Source: Streptomyces geranii
GTDB taxonomy: Bacteria > Actinomycetota > Actinomycetes > Streptomycetales > Streptomycetaceae
Length of the DNA: 64,000 nt
Direction of reading: 5' to 3'
NCBI RefSeq assembly: GCF_002954775.1
Contig: NZ_PJME01000030.1
Span: 1-64,000 of the forward strand
In this document: positions 25,273 to 32,700 of the stretch, one piece after another
How positions within the stretch are numbered: position 1 is the first letter of the stretch
Layout: each line of letters starts with the position of its first letter
Position numbers and translations under genes: made by a program
The notes under the pieces: generated by a model
What the model was told of the DNA's origin: nothing
Seen by the model: the letters and a program-made list of their open reading frames with translations, nothing else
The model's database searches: none

Positions 25273-25692
25273 ATGGCTTCCGGAAGCTTCCAACCGCTCG
25301 CCGTGCCCTCGAAGGCACTCGACGGCCGCATCAGCGCGATTCTCCTGGACCCGGACGGCAACCCGTCCGACGTCGTCAACAACGGAACGCCGGTCACCGT
25401 ACGGGTCGAATGGAACCTCACCGGGTCCCTCGTCCCGTCGCTCGCGGGCACCTGGTACCTGCACGTCACCGTCGAGGAGGAGGGCGGCCCGAACGACTTC
25501 AAGGTGCCCGCACCTTCCCTGCCGGTGCCGCTGAACGGGCGCCCCGACTACCGGCGCGACATCGTCCTCACGACGCTGCAGGCCGGGAGCACCTACTCGC
25601 TCAGCGTCTCGCTGGCCTACCGGGACGTCCTCGGCTCGCCCCAGCAGCTCGGTGGCCGCGTGGACGTCGGCAAGGTGAACGTCCTGCTCTGA
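25273..25692 (+). CDS. Conserved hypothetical protein, beta-sandwich-like (139 aa)
   Basis: A 139-residue protein, not recognised. It has alternating hydrophobic strands (VTVRVEWNL, GTWYLHVTVEEEG, DIVLTTLQAGSTYSLSVSL), as in an immunoglobulin-like or lectin-like beta sandwich. It has no signal peptide, membrane span or cysteine. The ATG at 25273 follows AAGGAG. It is preceded by the 25234-25255 hairpin and ends at a strong terminator, so it is probably transcribed alone. Confidence 0.6.
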   Translation: MASGSFQPLAVPSKALDGRISAILLDPDGNPSDVVNNGTPVTVRVEWNLTGSLVPSLAGTWYLHVTVEEEGGPNDFKVPAPSLPVPLNGRPDYRRDIVLTTLQAGSTYSLSVSLAYRDVLGSPQQLGGRVDVGKVNVLL

Positions 25693-25710
25693 CCACTGTC
25701 CCGGGGGAGT

Positions 25711-25749
25711 CCGCGTCCCGTTCCGCCGCGTCGGCGGGGCGGGACGCGG
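25711..25749. terminator. Long interrupted hairpin between convergent genes
   Basis: CCGCGTCCCG pairs with CGGGACGCGG, with an inner stem CCGCC/GGCGG closing a GCGTC loop. It lies exactly between the hypothetical gene and the convergent L,D-transpeptidase gene and should stop both. Confidence 0.7.
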
Positions 25750-25757
25750 GCGTTCCG

Positions 25758-26453
25758 TCAGGTGCCCGGCTTGCGCCCGTACACGAAGACGTCGTCGCCG
25801 TTCTTCAGGAGCGACCAGTACTTCTTGGCGGTCGTCTTCGTCATGTTGACGCAGCCGTGCGAGCCGGGCGGGTTCCACATGCTGAGGCCGACCGAGTGGA
25901 AGGCCTGGCCGCCGTCGAAGAACTGGCTGTAGGGCATGGGCACGTCGTAGATGGACGAGACGTGGTCGATGTCCCGCCAGTAGATCTGCTTCAGGCCGGT
26001 GCGGGTCTCGTAGTTGTTGCGGCCGGTGCGGACCGGGACCGGGCCGTAGACGAGCCGGCTGCCGTCCTGGATCCAGCTGAGCTGGAGCGTGAGGTTGACG
26101 CAGGCGATCCGGCCCTTGTTGGTCGGGCACTTGCCTTCCTTGTTCGGCTTGTTGCCGACGGCCCGCTGCTTCAGCATCAGGTCCATCACGCCCCAGGTGA
26201 CTGAGCCCGCGTAGCCCTGGTTGGGGGTGATGCCGTGCTTGTTCTGGAAGGCCTGGATCGCCTTGCAGTCGCCGGTCGACTGCACGCCGTCGACGGGCCG
26301 CCCGAGGAACTTCTCGACCTTCTTCTGGTACGGGCCTGTCTGCGTCGTACAGCTCGCGGCCTGTGCCGGGGCGGTGCCGAGCGCGAACGTGAGCGGCGCC
26401 ACCAGCGCCGTGATCCCGAGCGCGACGGCGCCTCGTCTGCGTGCGTCCCCCAT
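25758..26453 (-). CDS. Secreted L,D-transpeptidase with peptidoglycan-binding domain
   Basis: A 231-residue exported protein. A signal peptide ends near AQAASC (about 32). Residues about 40-95 form a PG_binding_1-like domain (IQAFQNKHGITPNQGYAG). The YkuD domain follows, with the catalytic signature HSVGLSMWNPPGSHGCVNM containing His and Cys. It should make 3-3 cross-links in peptidoglycan or attach proteins to it. ATG 26453 has GAGGG 6 nt upstream. The upstream region carries a four-unit 10-bp tandem repeat (26491-26530). Confidence 0.85.
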   Translation of the reverse strand: MGDARRRGAVALGITALVAPLTFALGTAPAQAASCTTQTGPYQKKVEKFLGRPVDGVQSTGDCKAIQAFQNKHGITPNQGYAGSVTWGVMDLMLKQRAVGNKPNKEGKCPTNKGRIACVNLTLQLSWIQDGSRLVYGPVPVRTGRNNYETRTGLKQIYWRDIDHVSSIYDVPMPYSQFFDGGQAFHSVGLSMWNPPGSHGCVNMTKTTAKKYWSLLKNGDDVFVYGRKPGT

Positions 26454-26490
26454 GGTGGACCCTCTCTCCTGCGTTCCGCTTACTACGTAC

Positions 26491-26530
26491 GGGTGGTCAT
26501 GCGTGTTCATACGTGTTCACGCGTGGTCTC
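26491..26530. repeat. Four tandem 10-bp repeats upstream of the L,D-transpeptidase
   Basis: Four consecutive decamers of the form G-C/G-GTG-G/T-TCAT (GGGTGGTCAT, GCGTGTTCAT, ACGTGTTCAC, GCGTGGTCTC). The 10-bp period places each unit on the same helix face, as for cooperative binding of a regulator. It lies 38-77 nt upstream of the start codon at 26453. Confidence 0.55.
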
Positions 26531-26749
26531 TGCCAGCTAGACTCGCGTTTCGGATGATCGGTTGTGGTATTGGCCGGGTCGGGACGAAACGGTGACATTG
26601 CGGCCGGTGGCCCGGCTGTTCCCCCCGATCCGTCTCTTGCCCCGTCGGCGGCCCCGCCACCCTGTCGCGGGCCCAGGTATCGTCCGACGACCGCCTCGAC
26701 CGTCAGACGGTACTGTCCCGGAGATCAACTGGGCGGCTAACGTGCGGAC

Positions 26750-27346
26750 ATGTCCGCGTTCATTCAGCAACTCCCCGCGCTCATAGGGGTCGTCATCGGC
26801 GCCCTCGGCTCCTACTGGGCCGTCGCACGAGGGGAACGTGTCCGCTTCCGCCGTGAGCGGGAGGCGCGTTGGGAGGAACGGCGGCTCGCGGTGTACACGG
26901 ACTACGCGCGGGCGTTGAAGAAGTCGATCACCCTGACGTACCGGGTCGCGGCGGGCCTCGGCAACGACCCGCACCCGCATCCCCTCACCCTTGAGGAGGC
27001 GGCCCCGCTCCTCACCGAGGCCACCCTCGCCCGCGACCCGTCCGGCGAGGCACTGCTGCTGCTCGGCGACCCGGAGGTGGTGGCGAAGGCGCGGGAGTGG
27101 GTGGCGACGCTGCTGGCGATGGAGGGGTTCCTGCGGGCGCGGACCGAGGATCCGGCGGCCTGGCAGGCGCTGCTGGAGCGCCAGCGGGCCGGCCGCGAGG
27201 GCTACTACGCGGCCGTACGGAACGATCTGGCCCTGCCACCGGGCCACTCCGCCCGCTGGCCGGTGCTGCCCGCTCCCGGGAACACGGGCGGCTCGGGCGA
27301 CACGGGAGGCGTGGGCGGCGGGGGCGGCGGGGGCGGCCGCAACTGA
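26750..27346 (+). CDS. Hypothetical single-span membrane protein
   Basis: A 198-residue protein not assigned to a family. An N-terminal hydrophobic segment (LPALIGVVIGALGSYWAV, about 7-24) is followed by a highly charged helical region (VRFRREREARWEERRLAVY), which suggests a membrane-tethered coiled coil. The C-terminus is a Gly-rich run. Proteins of this form are common in Streptomyces with no known role. The 220 nt between it and the transpeptidase promoter region show no other feature than the decamer array. Its 3' end is 8 nt from the convergent SDR gene. Confidence 0.6.
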   Translation: MSAFIQQLPALIGVVIGALGSYWAVARGERVRFRREREARWEERRLAVYTDYARALKKSITLTYRVAAGLGNDPHPHPLTLEEAAPLLTEATLARDPSGEALLLLGDPEVVAKAREWVATLLAMEGFLRARTEDPAAWQALLERQRAGREGYYAAVRNDLALPPGHSARWPVLPAPGNTGGSGDTGGVGGGGGGGGRN

Positions 27347-27354
27347 CGTACTCC

Positions 27355-28275
27355 CTACCGGTATCCGCTCGTGTCCGCCGGCTTCCCCGGGTCCTGGACC
27401 TCGACCAGATAGCGCCAGGCGTCCGGGCGGCTGCCGTCGAGGTCGGTGAAGCCGTACACCTGGGCGAGCCCGCCGCTGGAGAGGGACTGGCCGTTCCAGC
27501 GGGCCAGGTCGGGGTCGGCGGCCAGGGCGGTCACGGCGCGGCCGACGAAGCGCGGGGTCTCCGAGATGGCGAAGTGCGGGATGCGTTCGATCGCGTCGCG
27601 CCAGTTCTCCTCGGCGACGCCGAAGTGTTCGAGCATCATCTCGGAGCGCAGCCAGCCGGGGGTCAGCGCGACGGCGGTGGCACCGCGCGGGCCGAGTTCG
27701 TGGCCGAGGGCGAAGCCCATGCGCAGGACGGCGGACTTGGCGAGGTCGTAGAAGAAGGTGCTGCGGTAGGTGGTGCCGTTGTATTCGGCGGTGCCGTCGG
27801 TCATCTCGACGACCAGGCCGCCGGGGTTGCGCAGCAGCAGGGGCAGGGCGTGGTGGCTGGTGATGGCGTGCGTCTCGACGGCGAGGCGCAGCAGGCGCAG
27901 GCCGTTGTCGAGGTCGTGCTCCCAGACCGGGCTCTCCCACTCGAAGAGTTTCTCGCCGCCCCAGATGTCGTTCACGAGGACGTCGAGCCGGTTCTGCTCC
28001 TGGGTGATGCGTTCGACCAGCGCCGCGACCTGGGCGGGTACGAGATGGTCGGTCGGTACGGCGATGCCGTGGCCGCCCGCCTCGGTGACCAGGTCGGCGG
28101 TGTCCTCGATGGTCTCCGGCCGGTCGTACTCGGAGCGCCGCTGCCGTGTACTGCGGCCGGTGACGTAGACGGTGGCTCCGGCGGCCCCGAGTTCCACGGC
28201 GATGCCGCGTCCGGCGCCTCGGGTGGCCCCCGCGACCAGGGCGACCTTGCCCGCGAGTTTCCTGTCCTGCGTCAT
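27355..28275 (-). CDS. Short-chain dehydrogenase/reductase
   Basis: A 306-residue SDR. The cofactor motif is AGATRGAGRGIAVEL (classical TGxxxGxG with Ala first). The NNAG position reads NDIWGG, and the catalytic Tyr-x-x-x-Lys is in FFYDLAKSAVLRM. A C-terminal extension of about 40 residues is present. The NDIWGG variation and the extension are features of a plant/actinobacterial SDR subgroup related to DHRS1. The oxidised substrate is unknown. It stands between a hypothetical gene and a DUF6624 gene with no pathway context. Confidence 0.8.
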   Translation of the reverse strand: MTQDRKLAGKVALVAGATRGAGRGIAVELGAAGATVYVTGRSTRQRRSEYDRPETIEDTADLVTEAGGHGIAVPTDHLVPAQVAALVERITQEQNRLDVLVNDIWGGEKLFEWESPVWEHDLDNGLRLLRLAVETHAITSHHALPLLLRNPGGLVVEMTDGTAEYNGTTYRSTFFYDLAKSAVLRMGFALGHELGPRGATAVALTPGWLRSEMMLEHFGVAEENWRDAIERIPHFAISETPRFVGRAVTALAADPDLARWNGQSLSSGGLAQVYGFTDLDGSRPDAWRYLVEVQDPGKPADTSGYR

Positions 28276-28332
28276 GTCCGTGTCTCCTCCGTGCGTGACC
28301 GCGGGCCCGACGGCCCTGCCCTTGAACGGGCG

Positions 28333-28977
28333 TCACGACCAGGGTGTCGCCAATTCCGGACATCTGCTGTCGGGTATTCCGCTCACGGCGTGCCGCAGTG
28401 CGGGCAGATGCTCCGCCAGCGGGTCCAGCCCCACGTCCTGACGGCGCTCCTCGACCGTCTCGGGGTGGCGGATCGGGTACGGGCAGAGGGTCGCGGCGTC
28501 GATCCGGGTGCCGTAGAACTGCGGCTGGCCGAGTTCGACCGCGCAGTGGTCGGCGATGTAGGCGTGGTGGACGGCCGGGCAGCCGCCGTCGGCGACGGCT
28601 TCGGCGATCAGGTCTCGGCAGGTGAGCTGGAAGCCGAGGTCGGCGGTGTGCAGCAGGATCATCAGGGCGGCGGTGGAGGCGTGCTCGCCGACCTGGCCGG
28701 CCTCGGGCCAGCCGCGCCGGGCCACGAGCGATCTGAGGGCGTCGGCGTTGGCGGCGCGGCAGCGGGTGACGAAGTGCCGGTTGAGCCCCGTGGGCGACTC
28801 GCGGGCCCGCCGGGACAGTTGCTGGTCCTCCTCGGCCCGGCGTACGAGTTCGGCGGCAAGCGCGGCCTGCCCGGTCAGCGCGGTCAGCGCGGTCAGCGCG
28901 CCCGGTGGCGGCTCGCCGTCCGGGCCTCGTCGGGTCTCCATCTCGGTTTCCGTCTCGGTTCCCGTCTCGGTCTCCAT
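28333..28977 (-). CDS. DUF6624 domain protein
   Basis: A 214-residue protein whose C-terminal half has the pattern recalled for DUF6624: LLHTADLGFQLTCRDLI, AVHHAYIADHCAVELGQPQF and YGT. The N-terminus contains two short DNA repeats, one giving METETGTETETEMETRR and one 9-nt tandem giving ALTALTALT, so this part may vary in length. ATG 28977 with AGGAG 10 nt upstream is chosen; ATG 28995 is an alternative. Function is unknown. Some relatives are annotated near toxins or in phage-like regions, but nothing here shows that. Confidence 0.6.
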   Translation of the reverse strand: METETGTETETEMETRRGPDGEPPPGALTALTALTGQAALAAELVRRAEEDQQLSRRARESPTGLNRHFVTRCRAANADALRSLVARRGWPEAGQVGEHASTAALMILLHTADLGFQLTCRDLIAEAVADGGCPAVHHAYIADHCAVELGQPQFYGTRIDAATLCPYPIRHPETVEERRQDVGLDPLAEHLPALRHAVSGIPDSRCPELATPWS

Positions 28978-29020
28978 GGGCGGTGCGCTCCTCATGCCGG
29001 TGTCCTGCCCCCGTCGGCCT

Positions 29021-29440
29021 TCACGTCTTCTCTCCTGTGACCAGCGAGAACCACACCTTCTTGCCCGGGGTGCCCGGATCCGGCGGCGCGGTGCCCCAGT
29101 CGTCCGCGAGCGCGGCGACGATCGCCAGTCCGCGCCCGGACTCGGCCGCGGTGCCCGGGGTGCGCGGCCGGGGCAGCAGGGGTGAGGGGTCCGAGAGGGT
29201 GACGCGCAGTTCGTGCTCCGTGTGTTCGAGGACGACGCCGATCGAGTCCGCGGCGCTCGTGCCGGTGTGCCGGACCGCGTTCGCGAACAGCTCGTCCGTC
29301 GCGAGGACGGCGTCGTCGAGCAGATGGGAGAGCTGCCAGAAGGTGAGGTTCGCGGCCACCGTGCGCCGTACCCAGGCCGCGCACGAGGGGCACGCGGGCA
29401 CGGCGACCTGGAACAGGCGGGGCCTGCTGAGGGAGATCAA
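29021..29440 (-). CDS. RsbW-like ATPase (anti-sigma/regulatory, HATPase_c_2)
   Basis: A 139-residue GHKL ATPase of the type abundant in Streptomyces. The N-box reads LATDELFANAVRHTG, and the later glycine-containing box ESGRGLAIVAALADDWG is present. Such proteins bind ATP and act as serine kinases/anti-sigma factors or modulators. Start TTG 29440 is chosen: GGTGAGG lies 5 nt upstream and the TTG overlaps the stop of the micro-ORF 29437-29595. No sigma factor or anti-anti-sigma gene is adjacent, so its target is unknown. Its expression probably depends on translation of the TTA-containing micro-ORF. Confidence 0.75.
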   Translation of the reverse strand: MISLSRPRLFQVAVPACPSCAAWVRRTVAANLTFWQLSHLLDDAVLATDELFANAVRHTGTSAADSIGVVLEHTEHELRVTLSDPSPLLPRPRTPGTAAESGRGLAIVAALADDWGTAPPDPGTPGKKVWFSLVTGEKT

Positions 29441-29595
29441 GGGAGCCTCACCTGATAGTTCACGTACACGTACACATCGTCCAAGCGGCCCGGAATCTCC
29501 GAGATCTCCGGGATCTCCGTACGGCCCGGGTCGCCGCCGCCCCGCCCGGTGCGACGGCCGGATAAGCCAGACGGGGACGCCGTCGATGCCGTCAT
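29437..29595 (-). CDS. TTA-containing micro-ORF coupled to the RsbW-like gene (52 aa)
   Basis: AAGGAG sits 5 nt before ATG 29595, and the frame runs 52 codons beginning MTASTASPSGLSGRRTGRGG and ending DDVYVYVNYQVRLP. Its TGA overlaps the TTG start of the next gene. Codon 11 (29565-29563) is TTA, the rarest Streptomyces codon. If ribosomes stall or fail there without bldA tRNA, the coupled ATPase would also drop. The peptide has no known relatives. It may be a small protein or only a regulatory leader. Confidence 0.55.
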   Translation of the reverse strand: MTASTASPSGLSGRRTGRGGGDPGRTEIPEISEIPGRLDDVYVYVNYQVRLP

Positions 29596-29628
29596 CAGGA
29601 CTCCTTCCGGTGCGCCGGAGCGCCGGTG

Positions 29629-29649
29629 GCTGTTGTCGTAGACAACAGC
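29629..29649. promoter_or_regulatory. Perfect 21-bp palindromic operator
   Basis: GCTGTTGTC, GTA, GACAACAGC: a perfect 9+3+9 inverted repeat in the region between divergent genes at 29595 (minus) and 29730 (plus). It has the form of a TetR- or GntR-type operator. No such regulator gene is adjacent. Confidence 0.6.
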
Positions 29650-29729
29650 ACCGGGGGCCTGCCGGGACAGGGAGTGCGGGGGTTGTCCGGTTGCATATGC
29701 GTAGTGACGGGGGCGGTAGGTTCCCGGAC

Positions 29730-30566
29730 ATGGAGTACGTGAACGAAGACCGGGCCACCGGCTCGCGGTACCGCTCCGGCGGCCCGGCCGGGGTACGGGG
29801 CAAGAGGGTGCTGGTCACCGGGGGTACCCGGGGGCTCGGCGAGCGGATCGTACGGCTGCTGCTCGCCGAGGGCGCCCTGGTGGCGACCTGTGCGCGCACG
29901 GAGGCCGGGCTGGCGGAACTCAGGGCGTCCCTGGACGAGGAGGAACGCGACCGGCTCCTCGTCGAGGTGCTGGACGTGGTGGAACCCGAACGGCTGGAGG
30001 AGTTCACCGCCAGCACGGCGAAACGTTTCGGCGGTGCACTGGACGGCGTTGTCGCCTGTGTCGGAGGCTCCCGGGGCGGCCGGATCGAACGGGCCGCCGC
30101 ACAGGACTGGACGGCGACCTGGGAGCTGAACGCCGGCCACACGGCCCGCCTGGTCCGGGCCGCGCTGCCCGCGTTGCGGAGGGCGGGCGGTGGCTCGGTG
30201 GTGGTCATCGCGTCGATCTCCGGCTGGAAACCGGGACCGTACGCGCAGTACGGCGCGGCCAAGGCGGCCCAGATCCACCTGGCGACGTCCCTCGCCCGCG
30301 AACTCGGCCCCGACCGCATCCGCGTGAACGCGGTCTCCCCGGGCTCGATGCTGATCCCCGGCCGCCGCTGGGACCGTATGCGCAGGGAGGAACCAGAGGC
30401 GTACGCGGCGTTCACCGCCCGCGAGTTGCCCGGCGGCGAGCCGGTCACACCGGAGGAGGTGGCGGAGGTGGTCGCGTTCCTCCTGTCCGACGCGTCGAAC
30501 GGCATCTCGGGCGCGAACGTACCGGTGGACCGGGCACAGAACGCGCCTACGCCGGAGGGGTATTGA
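29730..30566 (+). CDS. Short-chain dehydrogenase/reductase
   Basis: A 278-residue classical SDR. After a 22-residue N-terminal extension, the NAD(P) loop is VTGGTRGLGERIV. The active site has Ser in IASISGW and Tyr-x-x-x-Lys in YAQYGAAKAA, and the PG motif is AVSPGSM. The substrate is unknown. The ATG at 29730 has GGTAGG about 9 nt upstream. The palindrome at 29629-29649 lies in its upstream region and may regulate it. Confidence 0.8.
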   Translation: MEYVNEDRATGSRYRSGGPAGVRGKRVLVTGGTRGLGERIVRLLLAEGALVATCARTEAGLAELRASLDEEERDRLLVEVLDVVEPERLEEFTASTAKRFGGALDGVVACVGGSRGGRIERAAAQDWTATWELNAGHTARLVRAALPALRRAGGGSVVVIASISGWKPGPYAQYGAAKAAQIHLATSLARELGPDRIRVNAVSPGSMLIPGRRWDRMRREEPEAYAAFTARELPGGEPVTPEEVAEVVAFLLSDASNGISGANVPVDRAQNAPTPEGY

Positions 30567-30599
30567 GGTTGTGTGGGGCTGCGTGTGCGGGTGGCTGGG

Positions 30600-30965
30600 A
30601 CACGGGGTGGCCGGATGGCCGGGCGGAGCAGTGGCTCGGGGGTCGGGCGGCCTGGTGGTCCGGCGCTCCGGCGCTCCGGCGCTCCGGCGCTCCGGCGACA
30701 GCGTGCCCCGGTAGCTCGATGGCGCGATGATCCGCTGGCCCTGCGACCCGACGGCTCGGTGGTCCGCAGGTTCGGTGATCGAGTGGCCCAGCGGCTCGGG
30801 GGTCCCGGAAGTCCGGTGATCCAGCGGCAGGCGGCGCAGCGGCCCGGTGATCGATTGGCACCGTGACCCGGTGATCCAGCGGCCCATGACCCGATGCCCC
30901 GGCGGCTCGGCGGCTCGGCGGCTCGGCGGTCCGGTGGTCCGGTGGTCGAGTGGCTCCGCCACCGG
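30600..30965. repeat. Degenerate octamer repeat field in a 411-bp intergenic gap
   Basis: The gap between the SDR stop (30566) and the regulator end (30978) is almost wholly built of variants of CGGTGGTC/CGGCGGCT. Two clean tandem runs stand out: CCGGCGCT four times near 30658-30695, and CGGCGGCT three to four times near 30898-30935, followed by CGGTGGTC variants. No gene, promoter or hairpin is convincing inside. Eight-base period and drift between copies suggest slippage. Confidence 0.65.
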
Positions 30966-30977
30966 ACCGCCCTGCCG

Positions 30978-32453
30978 CTAAGCCACCGCCCCCAGCACCG
31001 CCCGCGACCTCCGCTCGAAATCCTGTACCGTCGGCTCCCCCCGATGCGGAGCCAATCGCCCCCGGAAGTCGCGCAAAGCCTGGATCGAGCGTTCGCTGTG
31101 GACTCCGCTCAGGGCGTCGAGGGCCTCCGTCGCTGTGTCGAGGGCCTCGTCCAGGCGGTGTTGTTGCAGGTGGGCCGTGGCCAGTACCGAGCGGCTGATG
31201 GCCTGGCGGCGGCGGCGGTCGGCGTGGGCTCGTACCGATTGTTTCGCCGTGTTCTCCGCCTGGGACGCCCAGCCGAGGTCGCGGAAGCACACCGCCGACT
31301 CCGCCTCCAGGTAGTGGTGGTCCAGGAAGCGCACCCACGGGGACTCCTCTGCGCTGCCCCGGCTCGCGGCCAACTGCCGCTCGGCCGCTTGCAGGGCGTC
31401 GGAGGTCTCGCGGGGGCGGCCCAGTGCCGCGTGGCCCCGGGCCGACATGGCGTACAGGCGCATCAGACCGAGCGGGCTGCCCGCGCCCCTCGCCGTGGCG
31501 AGGCCCGCGCGGGCCAGGCACACGCCCTCGTCGGGGCGGCCGAGGCTGGTCGCCAGGTGGGACAGGCCGGCCAGGATCTGGCCGCCGAGCACCCGGTCGC
31601 GACCCTCGGCGCAGAGCCGCAGCCCCTGGGTCATGTAGCGCTGCGCGAGCCCGTACTCCCCCGCGTCGTAGGAACTCCAGCCGGCCATCGCCGCGAGGCG
31701 GGCGGCGGCGGCGAACAGTTCGCGCAGCCGGAGCGGGGCGAGGCCGCGCTGCTGGAGCATGGGGATGATCTCGGTGGACAGGTAGTGCACGATGCTGGTG
31801 CGCACCCCGCCGCCCCCGTAGTGGTTGTCCATCTCGTCGAACATGCCGATCATCGCGTGGACCTGTTCCACCGGACCGGCGGAGCCGGGGGGCGGCACAG
31901 CGGCCGTCGCGAGGCGGACGGCGCCCGTGTCACGGGCCTCGCCGCTCGCCCCCTCGTTCTCCAACAGCCAGAGCAGCCACTCCCGCTGAGGGTTCGTCAG
32001 GGCGCCCGCGACGAACGGGACCGTGCCGAGGAGCGTGCGCCGGGAGATGTCGGTGGAGCCCAGTTCCGCCAGCGTGTGCAGGGTTTCCGCCACGTCCTCT
32101 CCGTACACGAGTGCCCTGCCCACGACGGGTCGTTGCTGCTCGGGTACGAACCCCAGGTCCGCCGGGGAGAGCGGGCGGGACAGGCGTTCGCAGAGCACGG
32201 CCGCGATCAGCTCGGGCGTGCCGCCCCGGGGTTGCTGACCCTGGAGCCAGCGGGTGACCGACGCCTTGTCGTAGTTGGTGTCCACGCCCTGCCGGCGGCC
32301 CAGTTCGTTCACGCGGTGCGCGAGTGAGGCGTACGAGCAACCGGCGTCCTTCAACGCGGTCGCCAGCGCCTTGTTGGCGCCGCCCGCGCCCTTGCCGGAA
32401 CTTCTCGGTTGTCCGTTCGTCACGGCGGCCATCCAGGTCTCGCAGTCTCGCAT
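30978..32453 (-). CDS. Helix-turn-helix regulator with TPR-like domain (NsdA-like)
   Basis: About 491 residues. An N-terminal XRE-like DNA-binding segment (NKALATALKDAGCSYASLAH, then TNYDKASVTRWLQGQQP) is followed by a long alpha-helical TPR-like region. The layout and the NKALA-x-x-L-KDAGCSY start resemble Streptomyces NsdA, a pleiotropic repressor of antibiotic synthesis and sporulation. Starts at 32453 (ATG, used here), 32456 (GTG) and 32432 (ATG) are all possible because no strong RBS is seen. It is divergent from a second XRE regulator. Confidence 0.7.
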   Translation of the reverse strand: MRDCETWMAAVTNGQPRSSGKGAGGANKALATALKDAGCSYASLAHRVNELGRRQGVDTNYDKASVTRWLQGQQPRGGTPELIAAVLCERLSRPLSPADLGFVPEQQRPVVGRALVYGEDVAETLHTLAELGSTDISRRTLLGTVPFVAGALTNPQREWLLWLLENEGASGEARDTGAVRLATAAVPPPGSAGPVEQVHAMIGMFDEMDNHYGGGGVRTSIVHYLSTEIIPMLQQRGLAPLRLRELFAAAARLAAMAGWSSYDAGEYGLAQRYMTQGLRLCAEGRDRVLGGQILAGLSHLATSLGRPDEGVCLARAGLATARGAGSPLGLMRLYAMSARGHAALGRPRETSDALQAAERQLAASRGSAEESPWVRFLDHHYLEAESAVCFRDLGWASQAENTAKQSVRAHADRRRRQAISRSVLATAHLQQHRLDEALDTATEALDALSGVHSERSIQALRDFRGRLAPHRGEPTVQDFERRSRAVLGAVA

Positions 32454-32605
32454 CACGTCGTATGGGGGGGGCTTCGTCGCCCCGGCCGGAGCTGTCGGGT
32501 CGTCAACTTCCCGGCGGGCGGACGAGGTTCGGGGACACCGGCGCGTGATGTGCGCCAGGTCACTCGATCACTATGGTGACCGACAGGCACAGCTCGCAAC
32601 CTTCG

Positions 32606-32622
32606 TTCTGATAATTTCAGAA
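32606..32622. promoter_or_regulatory. Inverted repeat between divergent regulators
   Basis: TTCTGA, TAATT, TCAGAA: a perfect 6+5+6 inverted repeat inside an A/T-rich patch, 79 nt upstream of the XRE gene at 32701. GATAAT at 32610-32615 could serve as a -10. Autoregulation by the XRE protein is a plausible but unproved reading. Confidence 0.4.
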
Positions 32623-32700
32623 TGAAGCGCAAAGGCCTGTCGGTGTCAACCGAGGACGTGGCACACTGCCCGCTGTGACGGCGGTCCCCGGAGGTCCCAC

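Noticed and set aside
28333..28977. Toxin gene
   Set aside because: DUF6624 sometimes occurs near toxins, but no antitoxin, secretion tag or immunity gene is adjacent.
30600..30965. CRISPR or VNTR coding repeat
   Set aside because: There are no spacers, and minus-strand translation gives only Arg/Pro/Ala-rich sequence without an RBS.
32464..32482. GGGGC TTCGTC GCCCC hairpin as a terminator
   Set aside because: It lies upstream of the NsdA-like gene start rather than after any gene, with only a 5-bp stem, so it was not listed as a feature.
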